From positions 1 through 6,753 of the forward strand of contig JADGHD010000275.1 in NCBI GenBank assembly GCA_019689615.1: a DNA stretch of 6,753 nt, written 5' to 3'. This DNA comes from Frankia sp. (lineage in GTDB: Bacteria; Actinomycetota; Actinomycetes; Frankiales; Frankiaceae). Positions 1-5,446 of this stretch are shown piece after piece. Position numbers and translations under genes: made by a program. Every line of letters starts with the position of its first letter. The stretch's first letter is position 1. Under the pieces are notes generated by a model. That model saw only the letters and a program-made list of their open reading frames with translations. It had not been told where the DNA came from and made no database searches.

Positions 1-760
1 CGGCCGTCGGCGTGGGCGCGCCTGCTCGGCCCTGGGGCGCCCCGCTCTTCACGTCGAGCTGCCTGGCCAGCTTGGCCAGCACGGACGTCGGCTTCGCCGG
101 CTCGGTCGCCGAGGCGCGGGCGGGCTGGGCGTTGGTGGTGCTGTCCTGGTCCTGCTCGAAGTTCGGCAGGACCGAGACCGCGCACGGGCTCACGAACGAG
201 GCCGCGACCGCGTCCAGCAGCAGGCGGCCGTGCAGGCCGGCGACGAGCAGGCGCAGCACGTCCGGCGGGAGCGGCCCGATGGTCGTCGCGCGGAACGCCC
301 TGCCGTCCGGGAAGCGCAGGTCGACGGCGAGCCGGGTGCTCTGGTCGATGAGCTCCACGGTCGCCGACGGGTCGACGGCCGGCGCGAGCCTGGCCAGGTT
401 GGCGTGGCCGAGCCCGCCCGTGTCGTAGACGTGGACCGCCGGGAGGTCTGTGATCACCAGCCGCCGGTTGCCCATCACGGAGAACCCGCCGTTCTGGCCC
501 TCCGTGACCGGGCACCACGCGCTGTCGAAGATCACCCGGCCGTGGATCTGCTCCCACAGCGCCGGGCTGATCGTCGGGGCCCCGCTGTTACCGCCTGGCC
601 CGGGCGCGGCTGGCGTGCTCGGCGCCGGCGGGCCGCCGGCTGCCTGGCCAGCGGGTGCCGCGGCGGCCGGCGCGCCGCCCGGGTGGAACGCGCCGGCCCA
701 GGGCCCGGTGTGGTCCCGGTACTGGTGCGGACCGCCAGCGCTGCTCGGATCGATGCTCAC
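1..760 (-). CDS. Hypothetical protein, 3' end beyond the left edge of the window
   Basis: The frame is open for 253 codons from a GTG at 760 to the window edge with no stop, so the C-terminus is missing. The protein begins VSIDPSSAGG. Residues about 8-62 are a Pro/Ala/Gly-rich, probably disordered stretch. A compact part follows at about 64-190, including RLVITDLPAVHVYD, then a predicted strand- and helix-rich run (VELIDQSTRLAVDLRF, LRLLVAGLHGRLLLDAVAASF), then another polar linker. Nearly every codon ends in G or C, as in the sure genes here. No signal peptide or membrane segment is seen. The start is supported by an AGGGTGG ribosome-site-like sequence at 768-774 and by the absence of any other start codon for a long way upstream in frame. 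The RLVITD-x7-YD pattern loosely recalls PH-like domains of the 'lipid or membrane sensing' kind, but this is a guess. I do not recognise the family. Confidence 0.75.
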   Translation of the reverse strand, partial: MSIDPSSAGGPHQYRDHTGPWAGAFHPGGAPAAAAPAGQAAGGPPAPSTPAAPGPGGNSGAPTISPALWEQIHGRVIFDSAWCPVTEGQNGGFSVMGNRRLVITDLPAVHVYDTGGLGHANLARLAPAVDPSATVELIDQSTRLAVDLRFPDGRAFRATTIGPLPPDVLRLLVAGLHGRLLLDAVAASFVSPCAVSVLPNFEQDQDSTTNAQPARASATEPAKPTSVLAKLARQLDVKSGAPQGRAGAPTPTA

Positions 761-801
761 TGATTCGCCACCCTGCCCGTTCCCTGCCCCGTCCCTGATC
801 T

Positions 802-826
802 GACGGACGACTCGGCGGTCCGTTCC
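802..826 (-). promoter_or_regulatory. Candidate ECF-sigma-type promoter for the leftward gene
   Basis: Read on the minus strand there is GGAAC (826-822), a 16-base spacer and CGTC (805-802). This matches the general GGAAC-N16/17-CGTC pattern of ECF sigma factor promoters. It lies about 40 bases ahead of the GTG at 760, giving a short leader. Both elements are short and the background is GC-rich, so chance occurrence is possible. Confidence 0.35.
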
Positions 827-1148
827 CCGGCCTGCGGACGCTGGCCGCCGGCCGGGCCCGTTGACCCGCGCCCAGGCCCAGGACCGGCACAGCCGCGACC
901 GTTACCGGCCCGGCCGCGTCGCCTCCCCCCGCCTGGCCCGCGTCGTTGGCCACCGGCCCGTCGCTCGGTAATGCTGGACGGGTCCCGCCGCGGGGCGCGG
1001 GCCGGCCGGCCATGAGGTTGGGCGGCGGCACGGGCCTGCCTCGGAGGGACCGAACCTACTCGCCCCGGTACTCCCGGTGGGCCGCGCGTCGCCGCGCGGA
1101 CACCCGGGGCAGGCGCCCGAGTATCCCGCAGGTGCCAATGCTGAAGGT

Positions 1149-1170
1149 ATTGTCAACAATCATTGTCAAG
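1149..1170. promoter_or_regulatory. Candidate GntR/FCD operator (ATTGT-ACAAT repeats)
   Basis: ATTGTCAACAAT (1149-1160) is a 5-bp inverted repeat with a 2-base centre. One base later ATTGTCAAG (1162-1170) repeats the left half, so the sequence reads ATTGTCA twice at a 13-base period and also forms ACAAT-C-ATTGT. Operators of FCD-type GntR regulators are commonly short TTGT-N2-ACAA palindromes, and this one lies 63 bases upstream of such a regulator's start. Autoregulation is the simplest reading. TTGTCA (+ strand) or TTGACA (minus strand) inside it could also serve as -35 boxes, but I see no convincing -10 partner. Confidence 0.55.
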
Positions 1171-1216
1171 TTGCTGGAATCGTGCTGACAGCTCACGCGG
1201 GCAATGACGGGGCGTC

Positions 1217-1225
1217 AGGGAGGTG
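1217..1225 (+). promoter_or_regulatory. Ribosome binding site of the GntR regulator
   Basis: AGGGAGGTG is a near-perfect Shine-Dalgarno sequence. Its GGAGGT core ends 8 bases before the GTG at 1233, which decides that start over the GTG at 1077 that opens the same frame. Confidence 0.8.
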
Positions 1226-1232
1226 CGGGGTC

Positions 1233-1889
1233 GTGACCACGCTGTCGAGGGCCGGTGCCGCCGGCGCGCGGCTCGCCGCGGAGGCGCTGCGCAGCTCGCT
1301 CGCCCGCGGGGACCTGGCTCCTGGCCAGCGCCTGGTCGAGGGTGACCTGGCCGAGCAGTACGGCATCACCCGGACCAGCGTGCGCGCCGCCCTGATCGAT
1401 CTGGCCGCCGAAGGGCTGGTCGAGCGGATCCCGAACCGGGGCGCCCGGGTGCGGGTGATCACCGTCGACGAGGCCGTCGCCATCACCGAGTGCCGGATGG
1501 TGCTGGAAGGCCTGTGCGCGGCCCGCGCGGCCCGGCTGGCCACCGACCAGCAGATCGCCTCGCTGCGGGAGCTCGACGAGCAGCTCCGCGAGGCGGTCGC
1601 GGCCGGCGAGCCGCTGCGCTACTCCGAGCTCAACCGGACGCTGCACCGGCGGGTGGTGGAGATCGCCGCCCAGCCGGTCGCCGACGAGGTGCTCGACCGG
1701 CTCAACGCGCAGCTGGTGCGTTACCAGTTCCGGCTCTCGCTGCGGCCGGGGCGCCCGAAGGAGTCGCTGGGTGAGCACCTGGCGATCATCGACGCGATCG
1801 CGCGCCGGGACGAGGCCGCGGCCGAGGCGGCTGCCCGCGCCCACCTCGCCAGCGTGATCGAGGCGTTGCGGCAGGCCGGCTCGGACTGA
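1233..1889 (+). CDS. GntR-family transcriptional regulator, FCD subfamily
   Basis: A 218-residue DNA-binding regulator, a normal length for the FadR/FCD group of GntR proteins. Residues about 8-75 are the winged helix-turn-helix: LRSSLARGDLAPGQRLVEGDL, then the recognition region LAEQYGITRTSVRAAL (39-54), then the wing LVERIPNRGARVRVI. Residues about 80-215 are the all-helical FCD ligand domain. Its expected metal-site residues are visible as N134-x3-H138 (LNRTLHRR), H182 (GEHLAIIDAI) and H204 (RAHLASV). Such proteins usually repress metabolic genes and release DNA on binding an organic acid; the ligand here is unknown. The gene is convergent with a dehydrogenase whose stop lies 39 bases away. 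It is preceded by a probable operator at 1149-1170, suggesting autoregulation. Whether it also controls the dehydrogenase is not shown, because that gene's upstream region has no copy of the ATTGT/ACAAT motif. Confidence 0.95.
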   Translation: MTTLSRAGAAGARLAAEALRSSLARGDLAPGQRLVEGDLAEQYGITRTSVRAALIDLAAEGLVERIPNRGARVRVITVDEAVAITECRMVLEGLCAARAARLATDQQIASLRELDEQLREAVAAGEPLRYSELNRTLHRRVVEIAAQPVADEVLDRLNAQLVRYQFRLSLRPGRPKESLGEHLAIIDAIARRDEAAAEAAARAHLASVIEALRQAGSD

Positions 1890-1928
1890 CCGCCGCGCCG
1901 CTGGCGGCTGGTACGGGCTCGGTCCCGC

Positions 1929-2858
1929 TCAGGCTGGCTGCCCGGTGGCGCTGGCCGCCGCGCTGCCGGCCGGGGCGTCCGCACCGGTCACCGTCGCCGC
2001 GTCTGGCTGGCGGCCGCGGGGAGTGGCCGGGGGAGCCGGCGGCTCGGCGGCGCTGGCCAGGTCGGCGAGCAGCCCGCGGGCCGCGTCGGCGACCAGCGGC
2101 GGCACGCCCAGCTCGCGTAGCTGCTCGGCGGCCGCCGCCATCTCCTCCGCCCGGCGGCGGGCGTGCCGGTGGCTGCCGTCGACCAGCCGGTCGAGGGTCT
2201 GCCGGTTGAACCGGGTCAGCTCGTCGGCGATCATCTCGCGCAGCCAGTCCTCGCAGCCGGCGGCCCTGGCCGCCGCCAGCGCCTCGACCACGGCCGCCGC
2301 CGTCCCCTTGTAGAAGACGCTGCGCAGCAGCTTGCGCGAGATCGCGACGCCCGCGGGGCCGGCCATCACCTCCACCCGCGCGCCGAGCGCCCCCAGCACC
2401 TGCGCGTACCTGGCGGTGGCCGCCTCCTCGCCGGAGACCACCATCGGCGTCCGCAGCCCGTTGCCCGGCACGGTCGCCATCAGCGCGACATCGACGACGA
2501 CCGCGCCGCACTCGGCCGCGATCGCGGCAAGGCGCCGCTTGAGCCCGGGAGAGCCGGTGTTGAGGTCGGCCCAGATCGTTCCCGCGCGCAGGGCCGGCAG
2601 GGCGTTGCGCAGCGCGTCCTGGGCGTCCAGGGCGCTGTTCACGCTGAGCACGATGTCGGCGTCCCGCACGGCGTCCGCCTCGTCGGCCCGGCCGAGCACA
2701 CCATCCGGCGCGGCCACTCGCGGGTCGTAGCCGCGCACGTCCGCCCCGGCCGCGACCAGGTCCCGGGAGATCAGCCCGCCGGCCTCCCCGAGACCAAGCA
2801 CCGCGATCGGCACGCGCGGGGCCAGCGGGCCTTCGCTCTCCAACCGGCTCTCGGCCAC
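1929..2858 (-). CDS. NAD(P)-dependent dehydrogenase, 3-hydroxyisobutyrate / 6-phosphogluconate dehydrogenase superfamily
   Basis: A 309-residue soluble oxidoreductase. The N-terminal Rossmann fold carries GLGEAG (G22, G24, G27) and ends its second strand with YDP (44-46), an acidic residue that leans towards NAD over NADP. Later blocks are VLSVNSALDAQDAL, WADLNTGSPG (96-105) and DVALMATVPGNGLRTPMVVSG (123-143). K176 in SRKLLRSVFYKG occupies the place of the catalytic lysine of this superfamily. The helical second domain, with AVVEALAAARAAG and RRRAEEMAAAAEQLRELG, fits the DUF1932-type C-terminal domain rather than classic 3-hydroxyisobutyrate dehydrogenase. The last 45 or so residues are a Pro/Ala/Thr-rich tail outside the fold. 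A TTG at 2861 is in frame, but the GTG at 2858 is 5 bases from AGGAGGT while the TTG is only 2, so GTG is preferred. The substrate is probably a beta-hydroxy acid, not identified further. The gene is convergent with the GntR regulator. Confidence 0.9.
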   Translation of the reverse strand: MAESRLESEGPLAPRVPIAVLGLGEAGGLISRDLVAAGADVRGYDPRVAAPDGVLGRADEADAVRDADIVLSVNSALDAQDALRNALPALRAGTIWADLNTGSPGLKRRLAAIAAECGAVVVDVALMATVPGNGLRTPMVVSGEEAATARYAQVLGALGARVEVMAGPAGVAISRKLLRSVFYKGTAAAVVEALAAARAAGCEDWLREMIADELTRFNRQTLDRLVDGSHRHARRRAEEMAAAAEQLRELGVPPLVADAARGLLADLASAAEPPAPPATPRGRQPDAATVTGADAPAGSAAASATGQPA

Positions 2859-2863
2859 CAACG

Positions 2864-2870
2864 ACCTCCT
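2864..2870 (-). promoter_or_regulatory. Ribosome binding site of the dehydrogenase
   Basis: Read on the minus strand this is AGGAGGT, a perfect Shine-Dalgarno sequence. The 5-base distance to the GTG at 2858 supports that start over the neighbouring TTG at 2861. Confidence 0.8.
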
Positions 2871-2984
2871 TCGTGCATCCGCCGGGATCGCTCCGCCCGG
2901 CAGCGAACGCGGTCCACCCGTTCCCGATCGTGGCCCAGCGCGCGGCGGCCTGGGCGGCCTCTTCCGCCCGTCGGTGGGCTTTGG

Positions 2985-3008
2985 CTGCTCTTGAGAAAAG
3001 AAGAGCAG
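2985..3008. repeat. 8-bp inverted repeat with 8-base loop
   Basis: CTGCTCTT (2985-2992) and AAGAGCAG (3001-3008) are perfect complements separated by GAGAAAAG. It lies between two divergent genes, so a role as terminator is unlikely for either. It could be a regulator binding site or a leader hairpin. It is upstream of the candidate promoter of the rightward operon. Confidence 0.6.
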
Positions 3009-3035
3009 GGAATCGCGCGGGTGACGCCCGTCCGG

Positions 3036-3081
3036 CGAACGGATGAAGTCACTGGACGTCCCACGCGAACCGTTCTATAAG
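3036..3081 (+). promoter_or_regulatory. Candidate promoter(s) of the zinc-ribbon operon
   Basis: Two overlapping readings are possible. A housekeeping-like promoter is TGGACG (3053-3058), 17 bases, TATAAG (3076-3081), in one of the few AT-rich spots here. An ECF-like one is CGAAC (3036-3040), 16 bases, CGTC (3057-3060), similar in form to the candidate promoter at 802-826. With the first, transcription would start near 3088 and the leader would be about 90 bases. The first in-frame start codon after that is the ATG at 3178. Confidence 0.4.
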
Positions 3082-3136
3082 CCGAATTGTGACCCTCTCG
3101 CGGGCAGGTGCGCCCGGCTCCGCGCCCCGCCGTCCC

Positions 3137-3156
3137 CTCGCCGCCGCGGCGGCGAG
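3137..3156. repeat. Perfect 20-bp palindrome in the operon leader
   Basis: CTCGCCGCCGCGGCGGCGAG equals its own reverse complement over all 20 bases. It lies between the candidate promoter and the ATG at 3178, ending 21 bases before that codon. In RNA it would fold into an 8-bp GC hairpin with a 4-base loop close to the start, where no Shine-Dalgarno sequence is visible. In DNA it could be a dimeric regulator site. CCG/CGG-rich DNA makes palindromes likelier by chance. Confidence 0.6.
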
Positions 3157-3177
3157 CCTCGGCCGCTGGCCGGCGCG

Positions 3178-4209
3178 ATGATCTGCCCGCACTGCTCCGC
3201 CAGCCTGCTGCACCGGGAGCGGTACCGAAACACGTGCTCGAAGTGCCGCAAGCCGTTCGTGTTTGAACCACGGGACACGCCGATGCGGCTGCACGACCTG
3301 AGGGTGCAGCGGTTCGCTGACCGGATCAGCGACGGCGGCCGGATCGCCTACACCGACACCCAGCTCTGGTACGCGGTGTCGCGCAAGTACCTGCGGGAGC
3401 ACGCCACCATCCCGGCGCCGGGATGCCTCGTCGCGCTGTTGCTGGCCGTGCTCGGGGTGGTTGCGCTGATAGTCGTGGCGGTGACGTCACCGCGCTCGGC
3501 CATCGTGTTCGTCGTCGTCGCGGCCGTCCTTGGGCCGCTGACCTACTGGCGGCTGGTCAGGCGGAAGGGGCGGCCGCCGGTCTCGCGGCTCCGGTTCCAT
3601 GTGGCGATGTTCCGCTGGCAGCAGGTTTACGGGCGGCTGCCGGTCGGGATGCTGGCGCTCGGCGCCAGCCCCCAGCTGGCGGAGCCGGAGCAGGACCCGG
3701 CGACGCCGTTGTTGGTCTGTGCCGACGCCGACGTGGCGGCCTGCCTGGCGGCCAACGGGGTTCCGCCGCGCTTTGGCCTGCGCCTGGTCACCCATCCCGC
3801 GCGGGTGGCGTCCTGGCCGTTGGCCGCCCCGGTGTTCGTGCTGCGGGACGCGAGCATCGCCGGTGAGCAGCTCGTGCTGGCCGTGCGCCAGCGGGCCGGC
3901 GGGCGGCCGGTTGTCGACCTCGGGCTGTCCGTGACCACGGCACGCCAGAATTCGACCCTGGTGCGGCTGTGCCTGCCGAGGGCGGTCGACCGCGCCGCGC
4001 TGGCCGACCTGCGCGCCACCCCCACCGTCTCCTTGACCGAGGCCGACTTCGACTGGCTGGCCGACGGCTGGTGGGCCCCCATCGCCGCGATCCCGCCCGA
4101 CCGGCTGATCGCCACCGTTGCCGCCAGCACCGACAGGTTGGCTGCGGCCGGCGACCCCGAACGCGCCGCCGCGCGTCGGGTCGGCTTCCTCAGCTGGCCG
4201 GCCGGATGA
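3178..4209 (+). CDS. Membrane-anchored zinc-ribbon protein with a domain shared with the next gene (protein A)
   Basis: A 343-residue protein of unknown function. It begins with a zinc ribbon: CPHC (C3, C6) and CSKC (C20, C23), followed by KPFVFEPRD. Then comes a T59-x2-QLWYAVSR segment, then two hydrophobic helices at about 83-102 and 107-124 joined by a short SPR turn, ending in the positively charged WRLVRRKGR. This predicts a membrane hairpin with both the zinc ribbon and the C-terminal domain in the cytoplasm. Residues about 177-343 form a soluble domain with LLVCADAD (178-185), VFVLRDASIAG (219-229), IPPDRL and a GFLSWPAG C-terminus. These blocks recur in the same order in the next gene, so the two are diverged paralogs. 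The ATG at 3178 has no clear ribosome site, but no other start codon is in frame between it and the candidate promoter. The stop overlaps the next start as ATGA. I do not recognise the family. Confidence 0.88.
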   Translation: MICPHCSASLLHRERYRNTCSKCRKPFVFEPRDTPMRLHDLRVQRFADRISDGGRIAYTDTQLWYAVSRKYLREHATIPAPGCLVALLLAVLGVVALIVVAVTSPRSAIVFVVVAAVLGPLTYWRLVRRKGRPPVSRLRFHVAMFRWQQVYGRLPVGMLALGASPQLAEPEQDPATPLLVCADADVAACLAANGVPPRFGLRLVTHPARVASWPLAAPVFVLRDASIAGEQLVLAVRQRAGGRPVVDLGLSVTTARQNSTLVRLCLPRAVDRAALADLRATPTVSLTEADFDWLADGWWAPIAAIPPDRLIATVAASTDRLAAAGDPERAAARRVGFLSWPAG

Positions 4210-5288
4210 GCGGCGAGGCGACCGGGCGGCGGGAGCGGCGCCCCGCGGAGCTGATGGCGGCCAGCACCCCACCACCCGGCCCGGGTTGGGCGCAACGGGC
4301 CAGGCCAAGCGCCGAATGGCCGGTGGATGTGGCGCTGCGGGTGGCTCTCCGCCGGCTCGCCGACCCGCCAGGCGTGCTGTTCACCGAGCGCCAGCTCTAC
4401 TACGAGGTCTGCCGCGTGCTGAGCCCGGCTGACCGGCTGCCGCGCCGCATCGCGTTCACTTCCCGGCCACTGCTGGGCTACCCCCGCTTCCTCGCCGCAT
4501 TACGTCGGCATGGGACCGTGCCCGGCATGTTGCCCGCGGCCACAGCCGCCGCCGGGGCCGACCTCGGAACCGGGTCAGCCAGTGGGGCCGCGGCCGATGT
4601 CGGCGGGGCGGCCGAGCCAGCGGCCGCGACCAGGACGACGGGTGCGGCCACGGCAGTCACAGGCGGAGCCGTCAGCGCGACAGCTGACGCCGGCGTTGGT
4701 GCTGGCCTCGCGCCGACCGGCCGTGGCTGGCTCGCCGACGAGGGCGACGTGCTCGACTACGGCCTGCCGCGGCTGCTGGTCTGCCAGGACCGGGCGACCG
4801 CGCGGATGCTGGTCGCCAACGACGTGCCGCTGGAGGTGGCCTGCCCGGTGCTCGCGGCTGCCGACCTGCCGCCAGACCCGCGCCTGGTCGACGCGCTCGC
4901 GCGCTTCCCGGGGTCAGCCGTCCACGTGCTGCACGACGCGAGTGCCGCCGGGCTGGCGTTCGCCGCCGGGCTGGGCGCCCGCCTGGGCCTGCCGGCGTCG
5001 GTCCCGGTGGTGTGTCTCGGCCTGCTCCCACGGCACGCGGCCGACCTGCGCCTGGCGGCCAGCCGGGACGCCGCGCCGACGGCCGCGGCGGACGGATGGC
5101 CGGCGTTGACCAGACGCGAGGAGCGCTGGCTGCTGGCGGGGATGCGGGCCGAGCTGGCCGCTGTCCCGCCGGCCCGGCTGCTGCGGGCGGTCCACCGCCT
5201 GGCCGAGCAACGGCCGAGGACCCGGCAGCGCGGCGGTGGCCTGGCCGCTGCCCGTTCCGCCGGCTTCCTGACCTGGCCCGCGCCATGA
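4206..5288 (+). CDS. Soluble paralog of protein A, unknown function (protein B)
   Basis: A 360-residue protein starting within the ATGA that ends gene A, with no ribosome site of its own, so probably translated by coupling. Residues 38-110 are a predicted helical DNA-binding-like part with FTERQLYYEVCR (59-70) and YPRFLAALRRHG. Residues about 110-172 are an Ala/Gly/Thr-rich low-complexity linker. Residues 189-360 match protein A's last domain: RLLVCQDRA (189-197), VLHDASAAG (241-249), VPPARL (320-325) and GFLTWPAP at the end. B has no zinc ribbon and no membrane segment. The QLYY motif ahead of an LLVC-D and an HDAS-AG block resembles the layout of Spo11 / topoisomerase VI A proteins (tyrosine winged helix, then Toprim), but the usual Toprim glutamate and second aspartate are absent. 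That relation is inference. The protein may be a binding rather than a catalytic version. Confidence 0.88.
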   Translation: MSGEATGRRERRPAELMAASTPPPGPGWAQRARPSAEWPVDVALRVALRRLADPPGVLFTERQLYYEVCRVLSPADRLPRRIAFTSRPLLGYPRFLAALRRHGTVPGMLPAATAAAGADLGTGSASGAAADVGGAAEPAAATRTTGAATAVTGGAVSATADAGVGAGLAPTGRGWLADEGDVLDYGLPRLLVCQDRATARMLVANDVPLEVACPVLAAADLPPDPRLVDALARFPGSAVHVLHDASAAGLAFAAGLGARLGLPASVPVVCLGLLPRHAADLRLAASRDAAPTAAADGWPALTRREERWLLAGMRAELAAVPPARLLRAVHRLAEQRPRTRQRGGGLAAARSAGFLTWPAP

Positions 5289-5446
5289 CGCGGGCATCGG
5301 CGCCAGTGCCGTCGCCACCCTCCCGGCCGCTGCGGGGCGAGCAGCGGGCCGCGGGAGGCGCGGGCGCTGGCCTGATCGCGATCACTCGTCTGGTCGACCC
5401 GGTCGGTGGGCCGGCCCGACGCCGACGAAACGAGCGTCCGTCATGA
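5285..5446 (+). CDS. Small ORF of 53 residues linked by ATGA overlaps at both ends
   Basis: The ATG lies in an ATGA that also holds the stop of protein B. Its own TGA lies in an ATGA that also holds the start of the next gene. It fills exactly the 154-base gap that would otherwise interrupt a tightly packed operon. The product starts MTRASAPVPSPPSRP, has a short hydrophobic centre (GLIAITRLV) and ends in a basic PARRRRNERPS. There is no signal peptide or cysteine. Its share of G/C-ending codons, about 40 of 53, is lower than that of its neighbours, and open frames are common in DNA this GC-rich, so it may not be a real protein. If real it could be a small partner protein, a leader for coupling, or a peptide substrate. 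Confidence 0.5.
   Translation: MTRASAPVPSPPSRPLRGEQRAAGGAGAGLIAITRLVDPVGGPARRRRNERPS

Larger units (their letters stand above)
761..1232. other. Divergent intergenic region between the leftward unknown gene and the GntR regulator
   Basis: These 472 bases hold no convincing gene. Open frames across them give Arg/Pro/Gly-rich translations without recognisable motifs. The left end carries the candidate ECF-type promoter of the leftward gene. The right end (about 1140-1190) is an AT-richer island in otherwise very GC-rich DNA and carries the ATTGT/ACAAT repeats, as expected of a promoter-operator region. Nothing else is identified in about 830-1140. Confidence 0.6.
2859..3177. other. Divergent intergenic region between the dehydrogenase and the zinc-ribbon operon
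   Basis: These 319 bases contain no gene I can support. They hold the dehydrogenase ribosome site, an 8-bp inverted repeat (2985-3008), candidate promoter elements facing right (3036-3081) and a 20-bp palindrome (3137-3156). The stretch 2986-3095 is clearly richer in A and T than its surroundings, fitting a control region. No clear promoter for the leftward dehydrogenase was found. Confidence 0.6.

Noticed and set aside
12..803. Three overlapping plus-strand open frames at the left end
   Set aside because: They are low-complexity translations. The minus-strand frame through the same bases runs without a stop from a supported GTG at 760 and has better protein composition and G/C-ending codons.
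1077..1232. N-terminal extension of the GntR regulator to a GTG at 1077
   Set aside because: The extra 52 residues do not fit the family and would run through the probable operator. A strong ribosome site places the start at 1233.
1888..1924. GC-rich hairpin between the two convergent stops (GCCGC-TG-GCGGC and an outer GACCG/CGGTC) as a bidirectional terminator
   Set aside because: The inner loop is too short to be realistic, there is no T-run, and such short complementary GC stretches are common by chance here.
3043..3177. N-terminal extension of the zinc-ribbon protein to an ATG at 3043
   Set aside because: It would put the start upstream of or within the candidate promoter and add a Pro/Arg-rich stretch ahead of the CPHC zinc ribbon. 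The ATG at 3178 is the next in-frame start.
3487..4308. Minus-strand open frame of 273 codons antisense to the zinc-ribbon gene
   Set aside because: It is a shadow frame: no motifs, Gly/Arg/Pro-rich, and it crosses the ATGA junction of two genes with matching paralogous motifs on the plus strand.
5285..5446. The small ORF as a lasso-peptide precursor
   Set aside because: No recognisable leader motif, no conserved threonine ahead of a Gly/Cys/Ala core start with a ring-forming Asp/Glu at the right distance, and no protease or recognition-element gene is seen in the window.
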